NCBI RefSeq assembly: GCF_015832195.1
Contig: NC_052018.1
Span: forward strand, 112,687,966 to 112,751,965
Length of the DNA stretch: 64,000 nucleotides
Reading direction: 5' to 3'
Origin: Motacilla alba alba
Taxonomy: Eukaryota; Chordata; Aves; Passeriformes; Motacillidae
Shown here: positions 1 through 12,534 of the stretch, piece by piece
Numbering within the stretch: position 1 is the stretch's first letter
Layout: each line of letters begins with the position of its first letter
Made by a program: the position numbers and the translations under genes
The notes under the pieces: generated by a model
What the model was told of the DNA's origin: nothing
The model's input: only the letters and a program-made list of their open reading frames with translations
The model's database searches: none

Positions 1-3000
1 AGTCATTTAATAAATAAATGTAATTAAGTTCACAGGTAAAACTGTTTTGGTCAGAGTTTAATGTAGCAGAATGTGTTGCTAGGCTGAGAAGGGTAAGGCA
101 ACTTGGATATAAAGAGCAACTTCTCCCTGGAATTATCTGTAGTGAGGGCTGAAATCTGTCCTGGCTGACTTCTTCCCTTGTTTTTGTCTGGCCTGCAGTG
201 GGAACAAGATAGGCATAACCGAGTCCTTAAGTAGCTCAACAGCCAGAGCACAGCTGAGCTGATATTTCCTGAGAGCTGTAATTGGCACACTGTAGCAAGT
301 TAATATGATGGTGTATGTTCAAAAATAGGTCTGTTTTCATTTCTTGCTTTAAAGGCTTTCTTATCTTCCCTAGTGATAATATGTACTTTGCATAAAGATT
401 TTGACTGATCTCTCTGTGGCTCACACTATTTACTTTCACTTTTAAGTGAAGTGTATTGCTAAGGTGAATTCTACCTAAATTGAGGGCCAGGATTGCAGTT
501 TTTTAGCCACATGTTTTTTTCTAAGCACTGGCTTACTGCAGCAAACCTCCTGACTGGTAGCATTGCTTAGTGGCTACAGAAGTTCCCCAGGTGAGCAGCA
601 AAATCGTCTTTTAAGTTCTTTTTAATGCCTTTCTCTTAGAGCACTTTGTCTCAATAAAGCATTTTTGAGCTCAGAGTGAACGCTCTGGAGATTTGCAGGC
701 TTCTTTATCTGTTTAGAATGTTTTCAAGAAGACTATCAAGAGTATCCCCTTTAACCTTCCAAGCAAACATAACATCAGAGCATCTTTACTGTGGATAAGC
801 CGAGATGAAATGAATAAGCAACTTGGAATTTTTCAGGAGTTATTTTAAGTAACTTTTTTCCCCCCTGCCTTTTTTTGTTTGTTTTTAAACTGTGCTCAAG
901 CCTGCCACTCCAGTACATTAGTGAGGACATGAAAAATGAGAAACCATTGTTCTGTGTGTATAAAACTAAAACAATAAGCTGAAGAGTTTATTTTTTTGTG
1001 AACACTTTCAGTCTGGTGTGAAGAGGTCAAGTCCAGCATTCCAGAGTTTTTGTTGTTTCTTCTTTGTTGCTAATCTTTATGTAGTAAACAAGTATCAGCT
1101 CTGGGCTATTTAAAAGCATTTTATCTGAATGAGTGTGACTTGTCGTTTTGGTCTTTTGCAACACAGGAGATTGAATTTACAATTGTAAAGAGTTAATATT
1201 TAGTAAATTGGAGAGCCTGAACTTGGTTAACTCTGTTGGAAAGTTCTTTATAACTTCAGCGTGGGGGGAAATAAGATTTGGATCTGCTGCAGATGGGTTA
1301 AATGCCTGTCTGGGAACTTCTGATGTTCAAGTCAGATGTCATCTCTTAGTGGAGTTTTGGAGCCCTTCGCAGTGCTGGTGGATACATGGGAAAGTGAAAA
1401 CCAGAAAACAGCTCCTAAGTGAGCATTCTGTGGGAGAGGGAAGTTCACGGGGAATTTGGGTTGTGCGCTGTGTGCTTTCCTCACTTCAGTGTTTGAATGC
1501 TCAAGACTGTTTTGGTTTTTTTAACAAAACCTGGAGTGAAATAGTTAACACACAATTAACTCTTGCAGTCTATTTCGAACTACGCAGTCTTTGATCTATT
1601 AGAAAGTAAATGCTTCATAAGCACTTTTAAATTTGTTTTCACAAGGCCCATTAAATGACAGATTTTTCCAGTTTCCAGTTACTCTGTTGTAGATCCAAAA
1701 AAAGACCAACATTAAAATCTCCTAATTTTTAATCTGTGATTAGGTACCTTGGACCTAATTTTCAGCCTGCAGTGCCACACTGTCAGATGTTCAGAATGCC
1801 TCCCCAGTGATTTCAGATGAATTCGAGCTCAGCATCTCTGAAAATTAGAAAATGAAATGTGGGAATGTAATTCCAGTGTTCTCTCAAAATCAGAAGGCAG
1901 CATTTATGCTGATGAGCAGACTGGTTTAAATTATTTTCTCAGCATCACACAAGAGCTCTCTGGCCATGGTGAAAATCTTCCTGCTTGGCATTTCACTGCC
2001 TTTGCTCTCAAGTTCTCCCTTTATTCTGTCTTTCTTGAGTGTTCAGCGTGCAGCATTTAGGGACTCCTGCAAAAAAATGCGGTAACGGAATCATTAGCTT
2101 GAGTGTGAGGGTATCCTCAGAGATGGGTTGGGGTGGGACAGACTTCTGAGAAATCCCACTCGAGGCAGATCTTGGAAACTTGCAGTGTTTGAGCAGCAGA
2201 ACGACGATTTCTGTCCTGTGGTGCCATCACCAAAGTTTCTCCAGGGTTTAACAACTCTACTAGTGAAGGATATCTTCTTGCATCTTCCTGTTGAACAAGT
2301 GGAATTTCATTTTACGCTTCTGTGAGATGAATTCCAGCTTGGTTTTGTTTTGTCCTTCCAGCACTCATGTTCCCCAGCGCTTTGTTCTTTGCAGCCTGTT
2401 CACTTGTGGCAGGTTTTGTTCCTCTGCCCTTCCAGATTATTCCATCTTTACCCTTCCAGGTTATTTCAGGGCTTCACTGCAAATGGGCTGGGAACTTTCT
2501 CCCTGTCACTTGCAGTTCAGCTGTCAGCCCGAGGAAGTTCTTAGTTCTGATTGTCTGGGTGATCCTGTTGAGTTCCACTGTGAGTGCACTCAGGGTATTA
2601 TGGAATTCTCAGCTAAGGTGTCTGCTGACCCTGTGCAAACTGGAGTTCTGCTGTCCCTTCTCCTTTGCTCCTTCTCTGCTTCCCCAGGCCTGGAATCCAC
2701 CCGACTTGTGGGGTGGCAAGAGAGCTCTTCTTGGGGGCTGTCCCCAGGTCCTGCACCTTTGCTCAACCAGATTTGAGGCCCTTTGGCCAAAGTGAAAGAA
2801 ATGTTCAAGAATATTCTGCCTCTGCCACAAAGAGTCCCTGCTTCTTAGCTTTGTGTTTCAAAGCAGTTTGGTAGAAATTTTTCCAGAAGATTCAAGCAAG
2901 TGAAATAATGATGTGTAAAAGTTTTCAGGTTCTATTTGGGGATGTTACAGTGTCTCTGAAAATCTGAGGCAAACCCAGGAAAGAACAGCCAGCCTTAATA

Positions 3001-6000
3001 AGGCAGTGTCATGAGCCCCATCTGTCAGAAGAGCTGAGGACAGAGTCTGCTCTGCTTTTCTTTTGAGAATCTGTTGATGTGAATTTTGACTGCAGCTGTT
3101 TGTAAGAAATATCATTACCTATATGTGATTTATTAAAACACAAGCTCATGGTCCTGGAGCAAAAGGTTCCACCTTGAGCACAGCCAGACCATGGTGGTGC
3201 TCTGATAAATATGGTCAGAAAGGAGCTAAACCCAAGTTTCACCTCTTCACTAATTATCTTTGTGTGATGGTCTTTACTGGCCAGCAGCAAAGGAATGGAG
3301 GTGGCACTTTTTGCTCACTGGTGTCACACGTAATCTGAGGGCCCCACTCTTAAAATCAGACCTTGAAGCAGCCATTTAATTATGGTCCATTGATCCTCTG
3401 TGCCTGTGTTCTGCTGTGCCTGGCTGCTGAGAATCCCACAGCTCCTTGTGGCACTTTCAGGGCATAAAAGTTGCAACCTCTTTGTTTCCAAGTATAAAAC
3501 AATGAATATTGCTAATGCAGGGTCTGAGGCTGAGCAGCCAATTAGGAGGCAACTTAATGGAGTCAGGAGAGAACGGCCACATTACTCCTTTGAGGCTGTG
3601 GAATTGGAGGAAAGTAGAGAATTGGCCCGAAGTCAGCAAAGAAAAAGGTGGAGGACTTCTAAAGGTGAAATTAAAAGCCCTTCAAGGAAATGATTCTCTT
3701 AAGCTGAGGCTGGTGTGATACTCAGTACACTTTTCCAGGAATTGGCAGGGGCAGTCTCTTGGAAACCGAGGCACTGCTTGGCATGAGCACCCAGGGGTGG
3801 CATTGAAAAATCTGATAACCCACAGGCATTGGCACCATTGACTGGGACACTCTCCCTTTCTCTTTTCCCTCTACCCCTTCTGGTCACAGCTGGCTTTGCC
3901 TTGGCTATCTCATGCTGTACCATTTTATGTGCTTGGAATTGCCCCAGGAGTCTGGCCTGCTGCTCAAGGGGCTGCTGTGTTAATATCCAGAGGGATGGAT
4001 ATAGGATATGGGCTGCTCTCCCACTACACATGGAAATTTCAGCTTTGGAGATGGGCGACACACTTTTATTTTTTCTGTTTTATTCTTATTTCTGCATCTG
4101 AGTGGGTTAGGGGAGATATGACTGTCTGCCCCTGATTAGTTTGTCCTTGAAATTTTGTTTGTTATTTTAATTTTCCTCCTCCTCTGTGTTCTGTCCATAA
4201 CCCTTTTCTTCAGAGCTGTGTGTGGTTGGTCAGTCTGTTCAGGAGAGTTAGGAGGTCAGCTCTTTGGGTGAGGAAACTGAACTGATGGACTTTGGGATAC
4301 TCATAAATGACTGCAGGTGTGTCTTATGGGTCATAAACCACGGCCATTCCCCTACCAGTACAATAATGTTTGTAAATAAATGCACCAGACAATTGTTGGC
4401 TGAAGCAAGTATCTATTTCAGAGCCTTGAACTGCTGCTTTTCTTGCATGTATATTGCAAAAGGTTTTTTCAGGAGTCCTTTTGATTGTTTCCTGCCTCTG
4501 CAGAGTGGTATAAAAGCAAGAGACCTGTCCCAGGTGACAGAGGACTCTGCTTTACTCTGGAGTGGGTGGAAGGACTTGCAGAGCTGCCTCAAAAATTTTA
4601 TTTCCATGCCTCCACACCCAGAACTGAGTGTGGCATTTGATGTCAGGGCTTTACAGGAGTGATAATTAACTGGTAGAACATATAAAGCATGATGCACATG
4701 GCTTTTATTGCTGCTGCCGGCTGCATGGAGGAGTTCCTTAGGCACATGGAGCACATATACATGTGCAAAGTTCTTCTCGGACCCTGTGGCAGTGTGGGGT
4801 TCTCACGTTCATCAGCACGTTAATTGTGCTGTGCCTGATGTCAGAGTAGAAGAGTTAATTAGAAAAACAAACAAAAACCCCAACACAACCAAACAGCTTT
4901 CTGGAGCAGGGATTCCCAGACTAGGACTCACCCTGGCGTGATCAAGTTTCCTTTAGGCCACCTGATAGATATTGAAGGTCCTTTCCCCTCATCCTCTGCT
5001 TTGAGTCTGATTTTAGTCAACATTTTACACATCTACAGAAGTGTTACTCTGATAGGTGTGTGTCATCAAACACACTTTGGTTTGAAATGGTGAGCCAGCA
5101 GAATTAGTTAATCCCAGACTTAATTGCTTTGTGTCTGTTTCCCATCACTTCCTTCCCTTTCCCCCTGAAGTTCCTCATATCTCTTCCAAAGGCAGAAGGA
5201 CACTTAGTCTTTATCTTTCCTCATTTTACATTTTCATGCACAGGCTGCATATGACACAATGAAATAAGCAAAAAAAGGAGAGTTATGTTGCCAGAAAAGG
5301 GATTTTTTTTTTCTTTTGAATGGTGGAGGGAGGTCTAAGAAACCTTTTTTAGGTTCTTGCAGATACAGATTTCTTCAGGGTCTGATATATTTTAAAACCA
5401 AATTTGCATGTTGCTTCAAACAGTATCCAACTCTCAGGTGTACAGGATGATAAAAATTAGGCAGGAATGGGGGGGGAAATAAGATTCTGCAAATTCTGCA
5501 TGTCTGTTCTCTTAGGGAAGAGCTGTGTTTTAATGAAGGGGCAGTGACAGAGCTTTGGGCCCACCTGGGACATTCCCATTTGTTTTATTAATAATAGCGT
5601 CACTTCCATCAGCTTTCTTTGTGCTTCTACTCCACACTGAAATAGGTTGGATTTAAACTTGAACCTGTTACAGCCCTTTTTTTTTCCCTCAAAGCAATGT
5701 AGACTGACCTCACACATTACTCCTTTGGAAACAGGTGCATGCTAAAGCTGTAAAATACCTGTAGCACCTCGACAACAATGGAAATCCTTTGAGGAGAAGC
5801 TGTGTGTTTAGCCTGGGTTTTGGGGCAGCTGAGGCTTAGGCAATTTGTCTGTATCCTTGTCTTTTTCCCTTCTGTGCCCCTTCCATAACTCCTAAATTAA
5901 GTTTGAAAAATGGGTAGAGGTCTTGAGAGAGCAGTATCTTTATGGATGCCATGAAAAACAGATGAGAAAGAGAGGAGAAATCCTGTTAGGAGCAGGCTGC

Positions 6001-6789
6001 AGTGGTGTCAGTTGTTGTCAGGCACCAGGGCAGCCTGATGTGAGAGATGTGATGGGCTCCCAGCTGTGGGAAAGGCTTGGGTTAGAGCTTGTGGCTCCTG
6101 AGTCAGGCAGTGCTGTCAGCCAGAGGGCAGGGATTGGGAGGTAACAAGGCTGCCTTGCTCAGTGTGCTGAGAAATGGGCCTGGTTTTCAGTGACCTGAGC
6201 TGTGGATGTTACCAGACTGGACAGGTTTTCAAACAGTTTGGAAGTCAGTGGAATACAGATATATTCCCATTACCAAAATTTTCATGGTTTGATTAAAAAA
6301 AATAAATTTTAATGGAATGTTACTGACAAAAGTCTTAAGGCAAAGAATGCTATTCCATGTTCTCTAGGCAAACTCGACCTTTGTAAAAGGAAATTATAGA
6401 GGTATTTAGTGTTGATATCTGAAGGTGAAGTCAGATCAAGGTGGGCAGTGGACACCTAGCTGTCGTGTTGTACTGTGGGGGCTCTAGTTTGACATCCAGG
6501 GTGTTTTGCCTGTTTAACTTCACCCACTTCCAGCTTTGCTGGGTTAACTCCACGTGCTGACGAGCCTGCAGTTATTAGGTGCTGTCTCCACAGTAATGGA
6601 AATATGTTGTGTCAGAAGAATGGAGATGAGGCAGGTGATACTAAATTCTTTCAGTGACATGTTGCTAGTGATACCTTCAGGGTAATTTCTAGATGTTGCA
6701 ATTCATTAACACGGATGGCAGAGCAGCTTGTGCATAATTATGTGTTCTGTGTGCTGACATGGATTTTTTGTTTGTCCTTTCTCTGCCAG
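1..6789 (+). other. PLCB1: PLCB1 intron 1, 3' portion (no other gene seen)
   Basis: Non-coding sequence upstream of the exon. It is AT-biased with many short T runs. Open frames reach 161 codons (near 2291-2776) but none resembles a known protein or has exon-like boundaries in a shared frame. No LINE, LTR, tRNA or tandem array was recognised. PLCB1 exon 1 (residues 1-33) is not present, so it lies to the left of the window. Confidence 0.85.
6754..6789 (+). other. PLCB1: Branch point and 3' splice site of the PLCB1 exon
   Basis: CTGAC at 6754-6758 fits the vertebrate branch-point consensus, with the branch A at 6757, 32 nt before the acceptor AG. A T-rich tract follows (6763-6784), then the acceptor CCAG at 6786-6789. 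All three parts of a strong 3' splice site are present. The branch-point assignment is by consensus only. Confidence 0.8.
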
Positions 6790-6867
6790 GACTCCACTGT
6801 TGTGACTCCAATTATCCTCAGAACAGACCCACAGGGATTTTTCTTCTACTGGACAGATCAAAATAAG
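6790..6867 (+). CDS. PLCB1: PLCB1 coding exon 2 (phospholipase C beta-1, start of PH domain)
   Basis: A 78 bp exon of 26 codons, phase 0 at both ends. Its translation starts [15 protein letters not shown] and ends YWTDQNK. It matches human/mouse PLCB1 residues 34-59 with one conservative change (Ile to Val at the fourth residue). The exon is flanked by a pyrimidine-rich acceptor ending in AG at 6788-6789 and a consensus donor, AAG|GTAAGA, at 6865-6873. PLCB1 is a Gq/11-activated, calcium-dependent phosphoinositide phospholipase C that cleaves PIP2 into IP3 and diacylglycerol at the plasma membrane; a nuclear pool is also known. This segment contributes the first strands of the N-terminal PH domain. 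The EF hands, catalytic X/Y barrel, C2 domain and C-terminal coiled coil lie outside the window. Paralogs PLCB2-4 diverge more here, so the beta-1 assignment is firm. Exon numbering is taken from mammalian PLCB1. Confidence 0.96.
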
Positions 6868-6873
6868 GTAAGA
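6868..6873 (+). other. PLCB1: 5' splice donor of the PLCB1 exon
   Basis: GTAAGA directly follows exon-final AAG, giving near-perfect complementarity to U1 snRNA. It fixes the exon end at 6867 and keeps phase 0. Confidence 0.93.
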
Positions 6874-9800
6874 GAAAAGCTTCCAGTTCCAGAGTGGTTC
6901 TTCCTTTTCTCTGTGGTTGTGATGTGCAGTCCTGGCACAGCAGACAAGCATTTTATCAGCGTATTTTCTGGAGAGCAAAGACAACAGGCCTGTGGCTCAT
7001 CCCTGGGGCACAAATCTTGGAGAGCTGGATGGAAGATTTGGTCAAACCAGCCTCGTTCATGCTGGGATGCCCAGTGAGGTGTACAATTGTCCCGGCAAGG
7101 ACAGGAAGATCCATTTGGGATGCTGTTGTGGTTCATACTTGGTTTGTGGTTTCTCTTGCCTTCTGCACCTTGAGGATTTTGTCTGTGGTGCGTGGTGCAA
7201 TTCCCAGAGGCCGCAGCTCCCTTTGAGTTCCTCCTCCTTAGCAGCCACGTGCTCCCTGCCATGCCTGCTGGGCCACGTCACCAGGTTCTTCCTGATCCTC
7301 CTGGCCACTTGGAGAAACATTCCGGTGTGCTGAGCTCACTCTGAGCCTGGGAGCACTTGGGAAAGCTCGGAGCCTGATTCATCCCTGCCCTGCTCCAGTT
7401 CCACATCCCTGCCACCCCTCAGAGCCGCCTCCCAGCTGCTGGAGGCTGCAAACTCCAGGAAACGCAGGGGGAGAGGGCAGCACCCTGAGCACTGGGGTGC
7501 AGCGTGTTCGGTACTCAGGTTTATGGATAAAATCTATAGAGAAGGAGTGTTGCAGTTGGTGTGGTAGAACACTGTATCAACACTGGGGATTGAGGGAGTT
7601 TCTCCTCCTTACAGAGGTGAATTTTCAAGTACTTACCAAGTAAGTGCTTGTGCTGGCTCCCTGTTGGAAACGTGTTGAACTTGGTGGTGCTTGAGCTTTG
7701 GCTTTGAATGAGCGTCTGCCAAAAAACCTCAATGCGTGCTTGTATTGTTCTGCCTGCAGAAACCTGGTGTACCAGTTGGGTAGCTGTTTTTGGGGTGTTC
7801 CTGTTGGTTTTGTTTAGATACCAGAGCAAAAATAGCTTGAGGAGACAGCAGCCATGAAATGTGCAGGCACACTGAGGAGGCCATTTGCTGTTTTGTTAGA
7901 TTGTGTTTATTTATCTCTCTGTGTTGGCTTCTTGGGGGAGATGGAGCAGGGTTTGGAGTGAGTCTGTCTGGAAACCGTATTTTCTAATTTCTAATGAGAC
8001 GCCTGTCTTGCCTGTGCTCCTGCAAGGCTGTGCTGGGTGATGGTGAGTTCATCTCTTGGCAGGGCAGAGTTGTTTTAAACTGCTGCCCCTGAGCAGCCAG
8101 TGAGTGCCCCCAGAAGCTGCAGGCTGTGCCTGATGTACACTGACCCGGCGCCTGTGCCAGGACACAGTGCAGCCCTTTGGCTTGTTCCTTCCCTTGCATA
8201 AACTAATTGTATAAGCTAAAAAAGAATGATGAACTTTGTAAGAATAAGTGGAAACCCAGAGTTGATTGGAGAGTTTATTTCACTTTTAATGTGTTTGGCG
8301 CTAAGACCTCCTTCAGTTTCCTACTGTTGTCTGTAAAAACAATGTCTCGAAGCAATTCTGTGAAGAATAGCTATTTATAGAATTGTTGTTCTCATATTCA
8401 TGAAAAAATGTATTTATAATGCTCAGAGCATTTTTTTAAAGGTTGGGTATTTATACAAGAGGTTTAAGTGTCAGTTTGATTTTTAAACTTGCAAATCAAG
8501 ACTCTGTAAAGAACAAGAGAGATTTTTTTTTCTGGTTAATAATTCATGACAACTAGGTGAAGCTTGTTTCTAAACACTGTTCTAGCAGTGCCTATTTAAA
8601 GAAAGTAAATTTATATCTGCTGGGGTGCTGATAGGGCAAGGACTGGAAAGGTAATGCCATTTTCTCCTTTTGCAGAGTATTTGGGTTCACGTTGATTGCG
8701 AGATTGCGAATACGTGAAAAAAGGAGGTTATATAGGAGATCTTCTTTAATTTCCTTCTCTTTGTGTGAAGTCATCCTGTGATGATAGTGGAACTATGTGG
8801 AAAAAAATATGAGGACAATGCACTCTCTATGTGATCACTTTCTCTTTTTTCCCCATGTTATTTTCTTTAAGCAATTGCTTTTGTCCCCAGCAAGGCCTGC
8901 CATTTTCAGTGTGTGGAAAGATAAGCCTTGCTGAAGCAAGTGATGAAGTGGGAGAAGCCTGCTGCCAGCTTCCTTGGTCGGGCACATTTTTCTGGGAGCT
9001 GACTGCAGAAGGTTTGGAGATGAGGCTGAGCAGCAGCCATCCTTGAAGCATTTGTGTGTCCTGTTTGGCAGACCCTGGGAAACAGTAAATCAGTGCTGGG
9101 ACAACGGTGTGCTGCTTAAAACAGCAGTCTGTCCCCTTTGCTTGCTGTTGCTTATCAGTAAAATCACACCGAAATTACATGAATTGCTAGGAGGGCAACA
9201 CAAAGCAAACAGAAACCACTCCCCTGTGCTGTGTTTTTATTTAGCTCAGAGAACTGGTGGTGTAGCCCTGCTGCGTTCCCCGACTCCTTGGCTGGTTGAG
9301 CTGCTTCTGGCATGGTTTCCTTGTTCCCTTCCTCTCGGGTTTCCTCTGTGTTGCAGGGCAAGGCAGATAATGTGCGGTGTCTGCTGGCCAGCAGTGGGTC
9401 TGGGCGGCGTGAGGCTGCTCCCGCTGCGCTCAGGGCCCAGAGCTGGGGTGGGGATGGAGAGCAGCCCTCCCTCGCTGTCACTGGCCTCACTGGGAGCTCT
9501 CCTGATGCTCACAGGCTCTGCAGCCCAGGCCCGGCTCCAGCCCAAAAGGCTGCTCAGGGTCAGCTTTTGCACGCTTCGCTTGCTTTCCCTTTAGCTCTCT
9601 GATAAATAAGTTAGCAGCAGTTTGCAGTTTAGTCTCAGGAGCTGAGTGCTCCTCCTAAACAATCCAGGATTTGTAGTTTCAGCCCCATGGAGATCCTTTC
9701 CGCTCAGGGTATGCCGCACGTGAAAGACAATTTCACTTGGGTGGCGGTTTCTGTGCGGGAAGGTCTGCCCAGGAATTCCATTTCAGCTCCAGTCCTGCAG

Positions 9801-11247
9801 TTGGCTAAGGCCCATGTGGTGCCCTGCACCCTGACACACTCTGCATTTGCGTGTTTCAGCTTACCTTGCTGTCAGCTGTAAGGGTAATCCTCCAAAGCAC
9901 AGCATCCACAGCATCTCCCTGCTTTCTGCTAACAGCCAGAACACTTGATACCTTTTGTTTTGAACAGATGGCAGGACAGCTTTCTGATGTTAATTGTGTT
10001 TTTCAGTATGAAATTCTTTTATTGCTGAAGATTCTGGACTATTTGTTTCTTCATCTGTATGCAGACTGCTGGCTGATTCCATATTATTACTGGAATGATT
10101 CTCAACATGGGCTTTAAAAGAAAAATTAATTAATGTGACAAGCTTATGTCTGTTACTTATCTTATTGTTTAGGTAACATTTCTTAACTATAGCAAATCCA
10201 GACAATATTCATTGTGGTGTTGTTTTTTATGACCTGACTAAAACATAATTCAAATTCTTGATTTTTATTTTTTTGTAACACAGAATGCAATTTCTTCCAT
10301 TTGTTCTTATTCTGGTCATGAGTGTGGAAGAAAGATAAATCAAAATTTACCCAGGTGAAGAGAGTCTGCAGAGTAAAAAGGAGTGATAATCAAAAGCATT
10401 TTTGAGGAGATGAGCAGAGGCTGGAAGCATTTGGTGTGTTTAGCTCAGCTAGCAAAGCAAAGCCAGACAAAGACTGATTTCTGTCTACGGATAAATATAT
10501 TAATGGATGCATAGGCAGCCTAGGAGAAGAAAAAGGTATTGTCAGGCAGTTTGAGTGTTATTACTCCTGCATCCTTTGTCTGGAGGTTGTTATGCAATCA
10601 AAAGGATGTTGGGAGAAGGCACTTAGCCATTGACTCAGTGCAGTTCTACCACTGTGCAAGAAAAGGAGGGAAAGGAGGAAAGCAGCTAATTGCTTCTGTG
10701 CTGGATCCATTTAGGGGTTTCAAAGTCTGAGGATGGTTTCTGCGCTGTCCTCTCTCTCACTAGCCCATACTGGTTTATTGCCCTTTATTTTAAAAGCTGG
10801 GCAGCTGCATGGCATGGCAGCGGGCTGAGAACCCAGAGCATGCAGAGCCAGTCTCACCCTCTGCCCCAGGAGAAGAGCGAGCAGCCTGTGTTGTGAAACT
10901 CCATGTGAGTGCTTCCTGGGAGCCAGCAGCAATTCCTAGTGCCTCTTGTAAACAGAGGATGATGTTGTTTGTCCAAAGGAAGTGTTTGTTGAGAAGCCGC
11001 TGCCAGTGCTGATACTCTGTGGGAGGGGATGTGAGGCTGGAGCTCCCCTCCTCAGCCCTTGGAGCATGGGGACAGCCCAGCCAAGGGCTTCAGCTCCAGC
11101 GTGTCCAGGGTGCCACTCCTACCTCAGATTTCAAGTGTATTTGAGGGCAGATGGGGTGGTGAAGCCACAGAAATGCTCACAGGCAGCCATTCCTGACAGG
11201 CTGGGGGTATCTCAAGGCAGAGAGACTTGATCTGTACAGGTTTTTTC
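6874..11247. other. Intronic stretch without recognised elements
   Basis: Unique intronic sequence. A GC-richer patch at about 9240-9600 opens long frames on both strands (206 codons on +, 108 on -), which is expected from base composition. Around 7880-8800 the sequence is AT-rich. No repeat family, RNA gene or further PLCB1 exon was recognised. Confidence 0.7.
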
Positions 11248-11553
11248 CACAGAATTCACAGAATCACTGGGTTGGAAGAGCCCTTCAAGACCATCGAGTC
11301 CAACCCAGCCCCAACATCTCAACTGCACCCTGGCACCCAGTGCCACATCCAGGCTTTGTTAAACACACCCAGGGATGGTGACTGCACCACCTCCCTGGGC
11401 AGCCATTCCAGAACTTTGTTGCCCTATCTGTGAAAAACTTCTTCCTGATCTCCAGCCTGTATTTCCCTTGGTGCAGCTCGAGGCTGTGTGCTCTGGTTCT
11501 GCCAGTGCTGCTGGAGAAGGAGCCCAGCCCCAGCTGCCCAGAGCCACCTTTCA
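11248..11553 (-). repeat. CR1 LINE 3' end (5'-truncated), antisense to PLCB1
   Basis: The left edge carries two copies of the octamer-like CACAGAATT/CACAGAATC. Read on the - strand this is the ATTCTGTG tandem that ends CR1 elements in place of a poly-A tail. It is followed by the typical GGGTTGGAAGAGCCCTTCAA, a GAGTCCAACCC motif, a CTGGGCAGCCATTCCAG motif and CTTCTTCCTGATCTCCAGCC. The CR1 3' UTR pattern can be followed to about 11553 (CCACCTTTCA). It is a short 5'-truncated insertion, the usual state of avian CR1. Divergence looks moderate. The left boundary is sharp; the right is estimated. Confidence 0.92.
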
Positions 11554-12326
11554 CCTTTTTCCTGACAGTTTGGTAGTTTCCAAGGGCAAAGGTGGGGTAG
11601 TTTCTCCTCTAACAGGAGCAGGCCTGTTTCCATGGCTGAGCATCCCTGGCAGAGCTGGTGCCAGCATGCTGCAGCTCAGCCCCAGGATGGGAGCTGGACA
11701 CAGGGGCCTGGAGCAATAATCCTGTGCCTGGAGCTCTCTTGTGCCATGGGGGTGCGTGAAGGGGTTCCTTAGGGTGACAGAGAGGATTTTTCTGACCTGG
11801 AAGATCCTCTCCCTGCTTGTGTCCTGGTGTGATCCCGGGTTCCTGTGGGGCTGCAAACCCAGCACAGATGACAGAGGGGATGTGGGAAGGGGAGCCCAAG
11901 GGCTGTAGGAGGATTAGGTCTGGCTTCAGCATGTTTGTACATTCTGTGGCAATCCCACTGCCCTCTTCCAGATGGAAGATGATGTGGCATTTTTCCAGCT
12001 GCTGGGGATTTTGCCTCTTATGTAAGGGAGTTCTTTTGTCTCTTTTTTGAAGAGGAGCTGTAAAACACTTGGGTTGGTGTTTGTATTGCCCTGTGGGTCA
12101 AAAATTTGTTACATTGCATCTATCTATGCTTTACAGTACACTTGAAAAGCATTCAGTCAAGACTGAAGTTAATAAATCAATATTTCAAATACACCTAGTA
12201 ATTTAATGAGAATGGAGTATTTACTAGTACCAGGTTTAAAAACACCCGCTCCAAATCTCAGCTGTTTGGCTTAATTCATTCAAGAGCAAGGTTGCTCAGT
12301 TGTGCATCTCAGCACTGAAAACATCC
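11554..12326. other. Intronic stretch without recognised elements
   Basis: Unique sequence between the CR1 copy and the 87 bp tandem repeat. It turns AT-rich after about 12060. Overlapping open frames on both strands near 11550-11930 follow local GC content and lack a recognisable product. Confidence 0.65.
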
Positions 12327-12534
12327 AAGGAGTGCATCATTAAACATGTATTCACACTTCTCTTGGCATGTAAACAGAAAAAAACCTAAATTACTTAAAC
12401 CCTTAAAAAACCCAAGAAGTGCATCATTAAACATGTGTTCACACTTCTGTCTTGGCATGTAAGCAGAAAAAATAACTAAATAACTTAAACCCTTAAACCC
12501 AAGAAACCCCAAAACTTAAACCCTTAAAAACCCC
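12327..12534. repeat. 87 bp tandem repeat, two full units plus a partial third
   Basis: Unit 1 (12327-12413) and unit 2 (12414-12500) are both 87 bp and share the order AAGRAGTGCATCATTAAACA, TTCACACTTCT, CTTGGCATGTAA, CAGAAAAAA, then CTTAAACCCTTAAA. A partial third unit (12501-12534) keeps only the A/C-rich end with CTTAAACCCTTAAAAACCCC. Differences are a few substitutions and compensating small indels, so the duplication is fairly recent. Confidence 0.9.

Noticed and set aside
4264..4325. ETELMDF...DCRCV frame resembling the start of PLCB1 exon 3 (ETELLDLSLVKDARCG).
   Set aside because: It lies upstream of exon 2, needs a one-codon gap, lacks a pyrimidine tract before it and loses all similarity afterwards, so chance resemblance is more likely than a displaced exon copy.
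8974..9594. 206-codon frame on the + strand.
   Set aside because: Follows local GC richness, has no domain and no exon boundaries consistent with its frame.
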